This document shows, one piece after another, positions 1 through 9,618 of a stretch of 64,000 bases of DNA. Position 1 is the stretch's first letter. Every line of letters begins with the position of its first letter. Source of the DNA: Helicobacter sp. MIT 05-5294 (GTDB lineage: Bacteria; Campylobacterota; Campylobacteria; Campylobacterales; Helicobacteraceae); the NCBI RefSeq assembly GCF_000765675.1, contig NZ_JRPA02000001.1, positions 62,001 through 126,000 on the forward strand. The letters run 5' to 3'. Below the pieces are notes generated by a model. The model made no database searches. It saw only the letters and a program-made list of their open reading frames with translations, and was not told the DNA's origin. The position numbers and the translations under genes are program-made.

Positions 1-134
1 TTGAGTGCGAGAAGCATATCAAAATCGCTTTGAGGATTAGAATCTGATTGAAAAGCATTGCTAGAAGTGTAATTTTGGGTTGTAGAAGCTACGAAATTGG
101 AGCTTCGGGACAAGAAATTTTGAGATAAAAACAT
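1..134 (-). CDS. Unknown protein, N-terminal part only (runs off left edge)
   Basis: I do not recognise this gene. An open frame starts at an ATG at 134, a good ribosome-binding site (AAGGAATTCCT) lies directly upstream, and the frame stays open for 44 codons to the window edge. The visible part is rich in Ser, Asn, Gln and Thr and has no signal peptide or membrane segment. It follows mraY and murD on the same strand with a 106-base gap, so it may be co-transcribed or have its own promoter in that gap. The start is fairly safe; the function is open. Confidence 0.6.
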   Translation of the reverse strand, partial: MFLSQNFLSRSSNFVASTTQNYTSSNAFQSDSNPQSDFDMLLAL

Positions 135-240
135 AGGAATTCCTTTAGTTCTAGCTTTTAAGAATAAAGCAAAAAAGATTCCAAAATGCCATTATAGAAT
201 CCTAACCTACAATACTTACTCTTTGGGATTCTCTATTGCA

Positions 241-1548
241 TTAAGAATCACGTAATGCGTAAGCTTTGAATTTCTCGCCCCTTTCTTTGTAAGAGCTAAA
301 TTGGTCTAAACTCGCTGCTGCTGGGGAGAGAAGTGCTATCGTGTTGGTGGAATCTTGAGAGGTTTGGGAGCTTTGCACTTTGGAATCTAAAAGATTCTTG
401 TTTGCAAAAACTTCTTGAATCTTTTTCACAGCAACTTCTAGCGTATAACAAGCATTACAAGGAGTGTTGCTTGTTTTTGCGAGATTGCAGAGTTTATCGG
501 TATTGCTTCCAATGGCAAAAATCTCTATTTTGCATTGCGCAATCAGTTTAAAAAGAGGCGTTAAATCTGCGCCTTTGTCGTCCCCTCCAAGAATCAACAA
601 GATTTGCGAGTTTTGGTAACGCTTAATCGCTTCCATTGTCGCGTCAAGATTTGTTCCTTTGCTATCATCTACCCAAAGATTCCCGCATTTATCATAAAAT
701 TCTTCAATTTTGTGTGCGCCGATTTTAAAAGCGTTTAAGAGTGCGTAATCTTGGGTAGAAAATAGAATCTCACACGCACTCATTGCAAGGGCTGCGTCTA
801 ACAAAAAGGGTTCTTTGAAACGAATAGAATCCAAATCTAGGTGAAAAATCTCCGCTAAGTCTTTGGAATCTTGATAAAAGATGAGATTCGCCCTAGATTG
901 TTGGACAAATTCGTGCGATTCTAAGTTTTTTGGGAGAATCGCAACTTCTTTCTCGCGCAAAGAAAGAATCGGCTTGAGTTTGTCAGAAATATAATTTGCA
1001 TAGCTTTCATGCCAACTAATATGGTCTTGCGTGATAGGCAAAAGCAAATACAAAATAGGCTTGGCGATTTGCGTGTAATGCAGTGTAAAAGAGCTTGTTT
1101 CTAGTATCCAAAGGGGAGATTTTGGGTCAAGTTTCTCTAGAGGAGTGCCGATATTTCCTCCGCTTTGTGCGCCGCGGGATTGCAATAAATGCGTGAGGAT
1201 TTGCGTGGTTGTGGTTTTGCCATTTGTGCCACTAATCCACACAGAGGGCGGCATTTTGGATTGGAATGCGAAAAAATCATATTCACTTAAGAATAGCGTT
1301 TGTTTATGCGTTTCCATAAAGCAATAAACGGCTTGAATCATTGCATTATGAGGCGGAATCCCTGGGCTTGTAACAATCAAGGATTCTGGATTGTTTGCCA
1401 AAACTTCATTAATATGCGCACTTGGAAGCAAGGAGTTACCCAAAGAATCCTTGCTTTCTTGTTCAAAACTATCATCTAATACAATGCAAGGCGCAAATTT
1501 CTCTGCGATTGCGCGATTCGTCCCACCAAATCCTAAAAGTATCAACAT
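241..1548 (-). CDS. murD: UDP-N-acetylmuramoyl-L-alanine--D-glutamate ligase
   Basis: MurD is the cytoplasmic ATP-dependent ligase that adds D-glutamate to UDP-MurNAc-L-Ala in peptidoglycan precursor synthesis. The 435-residue protein has the normal family length. It opens with a Rossmann-like segment (ILLGFGGTN), has the Mur ligase P-loop GTNGKTTTT near residue 107, and carries the C-terminal motif WVDDSKGTN expected of the ligase domain. It lies 9 bases downstream of mraY on the same strand, so the two cell-wall genes form one transcription unit. Nothing unusual was seen. Confidence 0.96.
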   Translation of the reverse strand: MLILLGFGGTNRAIAEKFAPCIVLDDSFEQESKDSLGNSLLPSAHINEVLANNPESLIVTSPGIPPHNAMIQAVYCFMETHKQTLFLSEYDFFAFQSKMPPSVWISGTNGKTTTTQILTHLLQSRGAQSGGNIGTPLEKLDPKSPLWILETSSFTLHYTQIAKPILYLLLPITQDHISWHESYANYISDKLKPILSLREKEVAILPKNLESHEFVQQSRANLIFYQDSKDLAEIFHLDLDSIRFKEPFLLDAALAMSACEILFSTQDYALLNAFKIGAHKIEEFYDKCGNLWVDDSKGTNLDATMEAIKRYQNSQILLILGGDDKGADLTPLFKLIAQCKIEIFAIGSNTDKLCNLAKTSNTPCNACYTLEVAVKKIQEVFANKNLLDSKVQSSQTSQDSTNTIALLSPAAASLDQFSSYKERGEKFKAYALRDS

Positions 1549-1557
1549 AAGAATCCT

Positions 1558-2616
1558 TTATCGTATTTTCAAGCTTAAAAGTGCGATGAGGTTGCTCATT
1601 AGCGCGACAATCCAGAATCGGACGATGATTTTACTCTCGTTTAAGCCTTTTTCTTCAAAATGATGATGCAAAGGAGCCATTAAAAAAATCTTTTTGCCGC
1701 GTGTTTTGTAGCTTCCGATTTGCAAAATAACCGAAAGTGCCTCTACAACGAAAATAAAGCCAATTAAAAAAAGCAAAATTTCGTTTTTGGATACAATCGC
1801 CATATAGGCAATGAATCCGCCCAAACTTAAACTCCCGCTATCTCCCATAAAGACTTGCGCGGGGTGGCAATTATACCAAAGGAATCCAATGAGTGCGCCA
1901 ATGAGTGCGGAGGAGAGAATCACGAGTTCTCCGCTATCTAAGACTTTAGGATACAAGAGGTATGCGCTCAATCCCGAATGTCCTGCGACATAAACAAAAG
2001 CTGTCAAGGAAGTAAGTGCATAGATAGAGGGAATCGCAACTAGTCCATCTAAGCCATCTGTGAGATTAACCGCGTTGCTTGTAGCGACAAAGACAAGCGT
2101 CCAAAATGCGATAGAAACGAAGCTCCAATCAAAAAGCGGATTCTTAAAAAAAGGTAAATAAAATTCTGAATTTAGCCCGATGAAATAAAGTCCAATGGAC
2201 AAAATCAAGCTAATAAGAATCTGCAATAAAAATTTGGTTTTTGCACCCATTCCAGCATTTTTGCGTTGCATTACCTTAGAATAATCATCGCTGATTCCAA
2301 GCATTGCAAAGCCTAGCAGAGTAAGAATCCCAAGCAAAATATAGATGTGATTGAGCTTCGCACAAAGCAAAGTAGCCAACAAAGTTGTGCTAACAAAGAC
2401 GATACCACCCATTGTGGGGGTATTTACCTTTTGTTGATGATTTTTAGGAGCAAACTTAGAGATAGGTTGGTTTGCGTGTTTGTTTCTCGCCCATAAAATA
2501 TAATAAGGCATTATAAAAATGGTCAGAAAAAACGCGACAAAAAACGCGACAGCAGAACGCACGGTGATGTATTGGAACAAATTAATATCCCAAAAAGAAT
2601 AGAGATAATACAACAT
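1558..2616 (-). CDS. mraY: Phospho-N-acetylmuramoyl-pentapeptide transferase
   Basis: MraY is the inner-membrane enzyme that transfers phospho-MurNAc-pentapeptide to undecaprenyl phosphate, making lipid I. The 352-residue protein has about ten hydrophobic segments and the family landmarks: the early loop motif TPTMGG, the [12 protein letters not shown] catalytic Asp cluster, and the late [11 protein letters not shown] histidine motif. Length is typical. It is the first gene of the mraY-murD pair and is divergent from gpmI across an 82-base gap that contains a small dyad. Confidence 0.97.
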   Translation of the reverse strand: MLYYLYSFWDINLFQYITVRSAVAFFVAFFLTIFIMPYYILWARNKHANQPISKFAPKNHQQKVNTPTMGGIVFVSTTLLATLLCAKLNHIYILLGILTLLGFAMLGISDDYSKVMQRKNAGMGAKTKFLLQILISLILSIGLYFIGLNSEFYLPFFKNPLFDWSFVSIAFWTLVFVATSNAVNLTDGLDGLVAIPSIYALTSLTAFVYVAGHSGLSAYLLYPKVLDSGELVILSSALIGALIGFLWYNCHPAQVFMGDSGSLSLGGFIAYMAIVSKNEILLFLIGFIFVVEALSVILQIGSYKTRGKKIFLMAPLHHHFEEKGLNESKIIVRFWIVALMSNLIALLSLKIR

Positions 2617-2651
2617 AAGCCAAACTTACTAAATGAAATTTTAGGAAAAAA

Positions 2652-2671
2652 TTGGGTAGGATTCTACCCAA
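2652..2671. promoter_or_regulatory. Short dyad between divergent mraY and gpmI
   Basis: TTGGGTAG and CTACCCAA form a perfect 8-base inverted repeat around GATT. It sits in the 82-base divergent gap, 28 bases before the gpmI start. It could be an operator or a 5' hairpin. There is no T-run, so a terminator is unlikely. Confidence 0.3.
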
Positions 2672-2698
2672 AATAACTTTAAAAATGGGAAAATCTAA

Positions 2699-4174
2699 AT
2701 GAAAGCTGTTTTGGTCATCACAGATGGAATCGGATATAGTCAAAAGCAAGAATACAACGCGTTTTTTGCCGCAAATAAGCCAACTTATGATAGGCTGTTT
2801 CAAGAAGTGCCTTTTGGAATGATTCATACCTATGGCTTGTCTGTTGGTTTGCCAGAGGGGCAAATGGGAAATTCTGAAGTGGGGCATATGAGCCTAGGAA
2901 GCGGAAGAATCCTCTATCAAGACCTTGTGAAAATCAACAAGGCAATAGAAGAAGGAACTTTGATGTCTAATCCCGCCTTGGATTCTCTTGTGGGAGTCAA
3001 GCGTGTGCATTTGGTTGGGTTGCTAAGTGATGGAGGGGTGCATTCACATATTGACCATATCTTGGCACTTGCTTTAGGATTGGAATCCCAATATGAAGTT
3101 TTATTGCATTTAATTACCGATGGACGCGATGTGCCGCCTAAGAGCGCACCGAAGTTTGTCGCAGAGGTAGAATCGCAAATAAAGGGCAAAAGGATTCGTA
3201 TTGTAAGTCTTAGCGGACGCTATTACGCAATGGATAGGGACAATCGTTGGGAGCGCGTGGAGAGAGCTTATAATGTGATTGCCTTAGGAGAAAATGCCCA
3301 AAGCATTAGCCCACAAGAATATTTACAAAATCAATTTGCCAAAGAAATTTTTGATGAATTTATAGAACCTGCGAGTTTTGGGGATTCTGCAAATAATGGA
3401 ATCCAACGCCAAGACGGCTTGATTTTTGTAAATTTTAGAAGCGATAGAGCAAGAGAAATCGTCCGTGCTTTGGGTGAGGCAGAATTTAGCGGTTTTGCGC
3501 GCAAACAATTTACTAAGATTCCGCTTGTTACGATGACGCCTTATGATAAAACCTTTTCTTTTCCGATTCTTTTCCCAAAAGAAAGTGTGCAAAACACTTT
3601 AGCCGAAGTGATTTCAAGGCATAATCTGCGACAATTTCACACTGCAGAGACTGAAAAATACGCGCATGTAACTTTCTTTTTTAATGGCGGGATTGAAGAG
3701 CCTTATCCTAACGAAACGCGACTTTTGGTGCCTTCACCAAAAGTTGCCACCTATGATTTGCAGCCTCAAATGAGTGCCAAAGAAGTAGGGGACGCGGTTT
3801 TAATGGCAATGGAGGAGGGCTATGATTTTGTCGTGGTGAATTTCGCTAATGGCGATATGGTGGGACATACTGGTAACTTTGAAGCAGCAATCAAAGCAGT
3901 AGAAGCAGTAGATAGTGAGCTTGGAAGGATCTATACAAAGGCAAAAGAAAAGAACTATGGGCTAATCATTACAAGCGATCATGGGAATTGCGAAGAAATG
4001 AAAAACGAGAAAGGCGAACCGCTTACGAACCACACTATCGGTGATGTATGGTGCTTTGTCGCGGCAAATGGGGTAGAAAAAGTGCAAAATGGCGGGTTAA
4101 ACAATATCGCGCCGAGCATTTTAAAACTTATGGGAATTGCGATTCCAGATGAAATGGATAAACCACTTTTTTAG
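2699..4174 (+). CDS. gpmI: 2,3-bisphosphoglycerate-independent phosphoglycerate mutase
   Basis: This cytoplasmic glycolytic/gluconeogenic enzyme interconverts 3- and 2-phosphoglycerate using two metal ions and a phosphoserine. The 491-residue protein is close to family length. Visible landmarks are the N-terminal metal-binding segment ITDGIGYS, the nucleophile Ser59 in [10 protein letters not shown], the substrate-binding stretch DGRDVPP, and the C-terminal metal motifs [12 protein letters not shown] and TSDHGNCE. It starts at ATG 2699 after a GGGAAA ribosome-binding site and is divergent from mraY. The same mraY/gpm neighbourhood is known in Campylobacter. Confidence 0.97.
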   Translation: MKAVLVITDGIGYSQKQEYNAFFAANKPTYDRLFQEVPFGMIHTYGLSVGLPEGQMGNSEVGHMSLGSGRILYQDLVKINKAIEEGTLMSNPALDSLVGVKRVHLVGLLSDGGVHSHIDHILALALGLESQYEVLLHLITDGRDVPPKSAPKFVAEVESQIKGKRIRIVSLSGRYYAMDRDNRWERVERAYNVIALGENAQSISPQEYLQNQFAKEIFDEFIEPASFGDSANNGIQRQDGLIFVNFRSDRAREIVRALGEAEFSGFARKQFTKIPLVTMTPYDKTFSFPILFPKESVQNTLAEVISRHNLRQFHTAETEKYAHVTFFFNGGIEEPYPNETRLLVPSPKVATYDLQPQMSAKEVGDAVLMAMEEGYDFVVVNFANGDMVGHTGNFEAAIKAVEAVDSELGRIYTKAKEKNYGLIITSDHGNCEEMKNEKGEPLTNHTIGDVWCFVAANGVEKVQNGGLNNIAPSILKLMGIAIPDEMDKPLF

Positions 4175-4216
4175 AGGAATTATTGCGCATTTAAACAAAA
4201 ATATAAAAAATAATCG

Positions 4217-4222
4217 TATAAT
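4217..4222 (+). promoter_or_regulatory. Candidate -10 box of cheZ
   Basis: TATAAT lies 36 bases before the cheZ ATG in a very AT-rich gap, as expected for a Helicobacter vegetative promoter in which the extended -10 dominates. It would give a leader of about 30 bases. Confidence 0.5.
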
Positions 4223-4257
4223 TGTAAGCAATTTTCAACTTATTTCAAGGGTTAAGA

Positions 4258-4977
4258 ATGACACAAGAGGAATTGGATTCACTGCTAGGTAGCGATATGG
4301 ACGATGTTGCGCAAGGACAAGAACAAGAAAACACAGAGGAAAGCGCAAGTGAGGATTTGGGTGAGGATTCCATAGCTCAAGCAGACCCAACTATCAAAAG
4401 TGAAGCAAAAGCACATGATTTTTCTATCGAACAAGATGTAAGTTGGCCCCCACCTCCGCCAACAGCAGAGCATAAAGTGGTGCATCAACTAGATGATGTT
4501 ACGCGGGATTCTGAAATCAAAGCAACAGAAATGTTTGATAAGCTAGAGAAAATCAACAACCTAGACGCAGACATTGAAGATGCTTTTGGAGAGATTCAGC
4601 AGTTTATTGATTCCCAAGAGGAATTACTCCAAAAGCTTCACGCTAAATTTCCGGATTTTCATACTTTCAACGAGCAGTTAGAAGCTGCAGCGAAAGTGAA
4701 ATCCAATGTGCAAAAAGTTTCGGATTCCTTGCAAGAGATTGCAAACATTTCACTAGACGCAATGGAAGCCATGCAATATCAAGACATTCATCGTCAAAAA
4801 ATTGAACGCGTTATCAACATTATGCGCGCCCTTGCAAGATATATGAGTTCTCTCTTTGAAGGCAAGATTGACGATAATAAACGCGTAAGCTCCGCGGTGC
4901 ATATCCAAGGAGACAAAACCGAAAATGTTGTAAATGAAAGCGATATTGAAGCTTTGATTGCGAATTTTGGCAAGTAG
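4258..4977 (+). CDS. cheZ: CheZ-type CheY-phosphate phosphatase
   Basis: The protein matches the remote CheZ of epsilonproteobacteria, which dephosphorylates CheY-P at the chemotaxis arrays and flagellar pole. It has 239 residues: an acidic, disordered N-terminal third with a proline run (about 64-68), long helices, and the catalytic pattern QDIHRQ, in which Asp176 and Gln180 correspond to the CheZ acid and the inserted glutamine. The last residues (DIEALIANFG) resemble the C-terminal CheY-binding tail of enterobacterial CheZ. The first residues MTQEELDSLL look like the FliM N-terminal CheY-binding peptide. It sits 3 bases upstream of a U32 peptidase, the same neighbour as in H. pylori. Confidence 0.85.
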   Translation: MTQEELDSLLGSDMDDVAQGQEQENTEESASEDLGEDSIAQADPTIKSEAKAHDFSIEQDVSWPPPPPTAEHKVVHQLDDVTRDSEIKATEMFDKLEKINNLDADIEDAFGEIQQFIDSQEELLQKLHAKFPDFHTFNEQLEAAAKVKSNVQKVSDSLQEIANISLDAMEAMQYQDIHRQKIERVINIMRALARYMSSLFEGKIDDNKRVSSAVHIQGDKTENVVNESDIEALIANFGK

Positions 4978-4980
4978 TTT

Positions 4981-6267
4981 ATGCAAGAGCATAATCCAAC
5001 CCCCTCCAAGATTCCAGAGCTTCTTTGTCCTGCGGGTAACCTCAAAAAGCTAAAAATCGCCCTAGAATATGGGGCGGACGCGGTTTATGGCGGAGTGAGT
5101 CATTTTTCACTGCGGAATCGCTCGGGCAAGGAATTTGATTTTGAATCCTTTAAAGAGGGCGTGGAAATCACGCACGAGCGCGGTAAAAAGATTTATGTAA
5201 CTATTAATGGATTCCCCTTTAATTCACAATTAAAATTGCTAGAATCGCATATTGAAAAAATGGCAAGTCTAAATCCTGACGCTTTTATTGTCTCAACGCC
5301 GGGAGTGATTAGGCTCTCAAGTCAGATTGCGCCACAGATTCCGATTCATCTCTCCACACAAGCAAATGTATTGAATATCTTGGACGCGCAAGTGTTTTAT
5401 GAGCTTGGAGTGAAGCGCATTATCGCCGCTAGAGAGTTGAGCTTAAAAGATGCGGTGGAGATTAAAAAAGCCTTGCCAGATTTAGAGTTGGAAATCTTTG
5501 TGCATGGTTCTATGTGCTTTGCATTTTCGGGACGATGTTTAATTTCCGCGTTGCAAAATGGACGCGTGCCAAATCGTGGAAGTTGCGCGAATGATTGTCG
5601 GTTTGATTATGAATACTATGTGCGCAATCCCGATAATGGTGTGATGATGCGTTTAGTGGAAGAAGAGGGGATTGGCACACATATTTTTAATGCTAAGGAT
5701 TTGAATCTGATAGAACATTTGCCTTTGATTTTGGAGAGTGGAGCGATAGATTCTTTGAAAATTGAAGGGCGCACGAAATCTAGCTATTATGCGGGTATTA
5801 CTGCATTTGCTTATAAAACCGCTTTGCAAGATTATGCGCGAGGTGAATTTAAAGGCGAGAAATATATGCAGGAGCTAGAAACGCTCAAGAATCGCGGGTT
5901 TAGCGATGGTTATTTGGTGCATCGTCCTTTTGAGAAAAACAACACGCAAAACCACCTAACCGCCATTAGCGAGGGGAGTTATCAAGTCAATGCGGAAGTG
6001 GGCGAAGAGGGCAAAACTGCGCTTTGCAGGCACACGATTCGCCCCGGAGAACCAAAAGAAATCGTGAGTGCGCATTGGGATAGCATTCGGGTTGGGAAAA
6101 ACGAAATTGGCGAGATTTTTGAAGAAAAGGGCAAAAAATACCTGCGACTTTTTAAGATTCTGCTAGAGAATGGCAAGGAGCTAGAATCTATCCATAGCGG
6201 CAATGAAAACGCGTTTGTCTTGCCCTTTGCCTTGCCGCCTTTTAGCTTTTTGCGCCAAAGGATTTAG
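4981..6267 (+). CDS. U32-family peptidase-like protein (TrhP/YegQ type)
   Basis: This is a peptidase U32 family member, annotated as collagenase PrtC in H. pylori. Better-studied relatives (TrhP/YegQ) hydroxylate tRNA wobble uridine, so a role in tRNA modification is the likelier function; that is family knowledge, not something visible here. The 428-residue protein begins with the family stretch ELLCPAGNLKKLK. It carries the signature around residue 177 (VHGSMCFAFSGRCLIS) followed by a second cysteine pair in RGSCANDCR, consistent with an iron-sulphur site. It is translationally close to cheZ (3-base gap). Confidence 0.88.
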   Translation: MQEHNPTPSKIPELLCPAGNLKKLKIALEYGADAVYGGVSHFSLRNRSGKEFDFESFKEGVEITHERGKKIYVTINGFPFNSQLKLLESHIEKMASLNPDAFIVSTPGVIRLSSQIAPQIPIHLSTQANVLNILDAQVFYELGVKRIIAARELSLKDAVEIKKALPDLELEIFVHGSMCFAFSGRCLISALQNGRVPNRGSCANDCRFDYEYYVRNPDNGVMMRLVEEEGIGTHIFNAKDLNLIEHLPLILESGAIDSLKIEGRTKSSYYAGITAFAYKTALQDYARGEFKGEKYMQELETLKNRGFSDGYLVHRPFEKNNTQNHLTAISEGSYQVNAEVGEEGKTALCRHTIRPGEPKEIVSAHWDSIRVGKNEIGEIFEEKGKKYLRLFKILLENGKELESIHSGNENAFVLPFALPPFSFLRQRI

Positions 6268-6278
6268 GGAATCCTTTG
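6256..6278. terminator. Candidate bidirectional terminator
   Basis: CAAAGGATT and AATCCTTTG form a 9-base stem with the loop TAGGG. It covers the stop codon of the U32 gene and lies between two convergent genes. The T-run is weak, so this is tentative. Confidence 0.4.
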
Positions 6279-6298
6279 TGCGTTTTGGCAATTATATT

Positions 6299-6808
6299 TT
6301 AAGCTTTAATATCCTGCAAAATTGCACTTAAAATATCAATCGTTTTTGATTTTCGCACTTCAAATTGTGCTTGACTTTCATATTCTCCATTGCTTAAATT
6401 TCCGCTTTTTACTCTGTTATTTTGCAGTGCAAAGATGGTTTCATTAAGCAACTCTTGAACTTTTTGTGCGTCTGATTCTAGGCTAGTTTCCTTGCGCACT
6501 TGGTTAAAGATTGCCTTGTCTAGCTTAGAGACATCACGGATTCCTTGCAGATTCATCGCTTTTTCTATGTCATTGCCAAACTTCGCTGCAAGAGCAAGGA
6601 TTCGTGTCTCTCTGTCTAGTGTAGGGGTAGAATCCTCTTTGTTTTGCTTTTCTTTTTCCCATTGTTCTAATTTCTCTGCTGTTGGTGCTACCATACCTAG
6701 AAATTCACCAAAAGTTTTAGAATCCTCTCGGGGTTGTGTTGCTTTGGCTTGATTGGATTGATTTTTATACAATGATAAATCTTGATAATTTTGTGTATTG
6801 ATTTGCAT
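6299..6808 (-). CDS. Unknown cytoplasmic protein, 169 residues
   Basis: I do not recognise this protein. It has 169 residues, no signal peptide and no membrane segment. It is mostly helical and polar, with a Gln/Asn-rich first 25 residues, a charged linker (about 49-65) and predicted helices to the end. It lies 8 bases downstream of the exported 203-residue protein and is probably co-transcribed with it. The N-terminus (MQINTQNYQDLSLY) recalls small flagellum-associated proteins of this group, but I have no firm basis for that link. Confidence 0.7.
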   Translation of the reverse strand: MQINTQNYQDLSLYKNQSNQAKATQPREDSKTFGEFLGMVAPTAEKLEQWEKEKQNKEDSTPTLDRETRILALAAKFGNDIEKAMNLQGIRDVSKLDKAIFNQVRKETSLESDAQKVQELLNETIFALQNNRVKSGNLSNGEYESQAQFEVRKSKTIDILSAILQDIKA

Positions 6809-6816
6809 GGGAATCC

Positions 6817-7428
6817 TTACTTAATATAAATACTTGTGCTCATTGTGGGACCTACATTGAGGGAGCGGACAGTATAAGTGAATGTGCCATTAGAATTGCT
6901 TGGTTTTGAGATGTCCCAGACTTCTAACCAGCCATAAACGACATTGCTATTATTAACTGCACCCTCGCATTCTATCATTGTTACTTGATTCCCTGCGAAA
7001 GTCGCACTATCTGTGCTTCTACCCCCATAGCCCACTACGCCTGTGATAACTTCAAATGGATTGCCTCCGTGATTAATAATTGTTTCTGTTTGGGCATCAC
7101 TAGAAATCGTTTCACAATCATAGCCTGTTTGTTCTTTCATAGAAGCTGAACATACTGCTATAACATAAACTTCGCTTACGGGTGGAGCTGCTGCTTTTGA
7201 GGCTTCATTGTTTTTGTTTGCCTCATAAGCTTTTTTCATTCTCTCTAATGCTTTGTCAAGTTCTCCACTTTGGATTCTTTCTTTTAATAGCGAATTAGAT
7301 TCTACATAGAAATTCATTCCATTTCTTGTAATCTTTTCTTTACCCTCTGTGGTGTAGTTTTCCGCACCAAATGCGATTCCATAGCTTAAAACACTTGCTA
7401 GAGCAAGACTAAAGATTCTTTTTGTCAT
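6817..7428 (-). CDS. Unknown exported protein, 203 residues
   Basis: I do not recognise this protein. It begins with a clear signal peptide (basic start, hydrophobic core, cleavage likely after SYGIAFGA, about residue 21), so it should be periplasmic or on the surface. A charged helical stretch (about 50-80, lysine- and glutamate-rich) leads into an Ala/Pro hinge and then a glycine- and threonine-rich domain that looks like beta-sheet, with three cysteines in the mature chain that could form one disulphide. An AAGGAG ribosome-binding site precedes the ATG. It heads a two-gene unit with the 169-residue protein. Confidence 0.75.
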   Translation of the reverse strand: MTKRIFSLALASVLSYGIAFGAENYTTEGKEKITRNGMNFYVESNSLLKERIQSGELDKALERMKKAYEANKNNEASKAAAPPVSEVYVIAVCSASMKEQTGYDCETISSDAQTETIINHGGNPFEVITGVVGYGGRSTDSATFAGNQVTMIECEGAVNNSNVVYGWLEVWDISKPSNSNGTFTYTVRSLNVGPTMSTSIYIK

Positions 7429-7739
7429 TTTAGCTCCTTAAAATTAAGATATATAAATCTTCAAGCAAAAAGTATTCCTTGTATATGGTTTGGATTTTGG
7501 TTTTGATTAGATGATAGATTGCTTCGCAAGTTAAAAATGCTTAAACTTGCACAAAGGCGCATAATTTTGCTTTTGAAATCCCATTTGAGAGCTTTTATTT
7601 AGCTAAATTTAAATAATTTTTTAGTATTATATGTGCCTTTTATTTTATCAAAACTCACACACGCTAATCCTAGTTTAGGTTGCGCATTTGCGTTTAAGGA
7701 GCGTGGAGGGAAAACCAAAACTACAAATAGGAGAACACT
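7429..7739. other. Divergent intergenic region upstream of rpsB
   Basis: This 311-base gap holds divergent promoters for the exported protein (minus) and rpsB (plus). A TATTAT -10 candidate lies at 7625-7630. The leader between about 7665 and 7730 is G-rich by local standards and could hold a ribosomal-protein autoregulatory structure, but I cannot fold it reliably. A short ATAGATTGC...TTCGCAA segment near 7514-7530 may be a decayed copy of the dispersed repeat found elsewhere in this window. No tRNA or further gene was seen. Confidence 0.4.
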
Positions 7740-8528
7740 ATGGTAACAATGAAAGACCTTTTGGAATGTGGTGTGCATTTTGGACACCAAACAAGACGCT
7801 GGAATCCGAAAATGAAAAAATACATTTTTGGTGTGCGCAAGAATATTCATATCATTGATTTGCAAAAAACTTTGCGCTATTTCCGCTACACTTACAATAT
7901 CGTGCGTGATGCAGCAGCAGAGGGCAAAGTGGTGATGTTTGTTGGCACGAAAAAACAAGCAAGCGAGACGCTTAAGCAATACGCAGATAGCATTAATGCA
8001 CCTTATGTAAATTATCGTTGGTTGGGTGGAATGTTAACAAACTTCGCAACGATTAAAAAATCCATTCGCAAACTTGAAATTATTGAGGAAATGGAATCTA
8101 GCGGACAAATTGACTTGCTAACCAAAAAAGAAAAGCTAATGATTTCTCGCAAAAAAGAGAAATTAACGCGTTATTTAGGTGGTGTGCGCCATCTCAAAAA
8201 AGCTCCTGATATGATTTTTGTGATTGACGCGGCGAAAGAAAAAATCGCTGTGGCAGAAGCTAGAAGACTTGGAATCCCGGTTGTCGCGCCATTGGATACA
8301 AACTGCGACCCAGATATGGTGGATTATCCGATTCCGGGAAATGATGATGCAATTCGCTCTATTCAATTATTCTGCAAAGAAATTGCGGAGGCTATCACTG
8401 AAGGACGCGCGATTGCAGGGGGTGAAGCACCAGAGGCACAGGCGATAGAACCTGCGAGTGAAGAAGAAAAGCAAGAGGTGATTGATGAAGCGATGAGCGA
8501 AGAAGATTTCGCAAAAAGCGCAGAGTAA
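7740..8528 (+). CDS. rpsB: 30S ribosomal protein S2
   Basis: S2 binds the 30S subunit at the head-body junction and helps hold S1. The 262-residue protein has the highly conserved start [20 protein letters not shown] and the stretches GTKKQA and [12 protein letters not shown]. It ends in an acidic tail typical of the group. A good ribosome-binding site (AGGAGAACACT) precedes the ATG. It is followed 9 bases later by tsf, the almost universal partner, so the two are co-transcribed. Confidence 0.98.
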   Translation: MVTMKDLLECGVHFGHQTRRWNPKMKKYIFGVRKNIHIIDLQKTLRYFRYTYNIVRDAAAEGKVVMFVGTKKQASETLKQYADSINAPYVNYRWLGGMLTNFATIKKSIRKLEIIEEMESSGQIDLLTKKEKLMISRKKEKLTRYLGGVRHLKKAPDMIFVIDAAKEKIAVAEARRLGIPVVAPLDTNCDPDMVDYPIPGNDDAIRSIQLFCKEIAEAITEGRAIAGGEAPEAQAIEPASEEEKQEVIDEAMSEEDFAKSAE

Positions 8529-8537
8529 GGAGAAATT

Positions 8538-9605
8538 ATGGCAGAAATTAGTGCGCAACTCGTAAAACAACTTCGCGAAATGACTGACGCGGGAATGATG
8601 GACTGCAAAAAAGCTCTTGTAGAAGTGGGAGGCGATTTAGACAAAGCCGTAGAATATTTGAGAGAAAAAGGACTTAGCAAAGCGGCTAAAAAAGCAGACA
8701 GAGTTGCTGCGGAGGGAAGTATCGCGATTAAAGTATCTCCTGATTTCAAAAAAGTAAGTATGGCAGAAATTAACTCCGAAACAGACTTTGTTGCTAAAAA
8801 TGATGGATTCAAAGAACTAAGCGCAAAAACCATTGCGATGGTGCAAGATTCTAATGTTTCAAGCGTGGAGGAGCTAAATACTCTAAACTTTGAAGGTTCA
8901 AGCTTTGAAGAATATCTAAAGTCTCAAATCGCAAAAATCGGCGAAAATATCGTTGTGAGAAGAATCGCAAAAGTCGAAGCCAAAGGTAGTGGAATCGTCA
9001 ATGCTTATGTGCATTCCAATGGGCGCGTAGGTGTAATTATCGCGCTTAAATGCCAAAATGAAGCAAATGCAAGTAAATTGGCAGATTTTACCAAAAACCT
9101 TTGTATGCACGCTGCAGCAATGAAACCCCAAGTGATTAGCTACCATTCGTTTGATTTGGATTTCATCAAAAGTGAAAAAACCGCTATCATCGCCGAGCTT
9201 GAAAAAGAAAACGAAGAATTAAAGCGACTTGGTAAGCCTCTGCACAAGATTCCTCAATACATTAGCCAACTAGAACTAACTGATGAGATTCTTAAAAAAC
9301 AAGAAGAATCCCTCAAAGAAGAGCTAAAAGCACAAGGCAAACCCGAAGCGATTTGGGATAAAATTTTGCCCGGTCAATTAGAGCGATTCAAAGCGGATTC
9401 TACGATTTTAGATCAACGCTTGACTTTGCTTGGACAATTTTTTGTAATGGACGACAAGAAGACGATTGCGCAAGTTTTGGCAGATAAATCCAAAGAACTC
9501 AATGATGTGATTGAAGTAGTGGAATATGTGCGTTTTGAACTCGGCGAGGGAATCACAAAACAGGCAGCTAGTTTTGCCGATGAAGTTGCAGCGCAACTAG
9601 GATAA
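8538..9605 (+). CDS. tsf: Elongation factor Ts
   Basis: EF-Ts is the nucleotide exchange factor that recycles EF-Tu-GDP to the GTP form in the cytoplasm. The 355-residue protein begins with the UBA-like N-terminal domain motif LREMTDAGMMDCKKAL and has the core motif INSETDFVAKND near residue 80. It is longer than the E. coli protein by roughly 70 residues because of a charged insertion around residues 205-290, which is normal for epsilonproteobacteria. It lies directly behind rpsB. Confidence 0.98.
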   Translation: MAEISAQLVKQLREMTDAGMMDCKKALVEVGGDLDKAVEYLREKGLSKAAKKADRVAAEGSIAIKVSPDFKKVSMAEINSETDFVAKNDGFKELSAKTIAMVQDSNVSSVEELNTLNFEGSSFEEYLKSQIAKIGENIVVRRIAKVEAKGSGIVNAYVHSNGRVGVIIALKCQNEANASKLADFTKNLCMHAAAMKPQVISYHSFDLDFIKSEKTAIIAELEKENEELKRLGKPLHKIPQYISQLELTDEILKKQEESLKEELKAQGKPEAIWDKILPGQLERFKADSTILDQRLTLLGQFFVMDDKKTIAQVLADKSKELNDVIEVVEYVRFELGEGITKQAASFADEVAAQLG

Positions 9606-9618
9606 TAAAGGTCTGTCC

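Noticed and set aside
8363-8833. Open frame of 156 codons antisense to the rpsB-tsf junction
   Set aside because: It covers two conserved genes in the opposite direction and reads as a Ser/Ala-rich shadow without a start signal.
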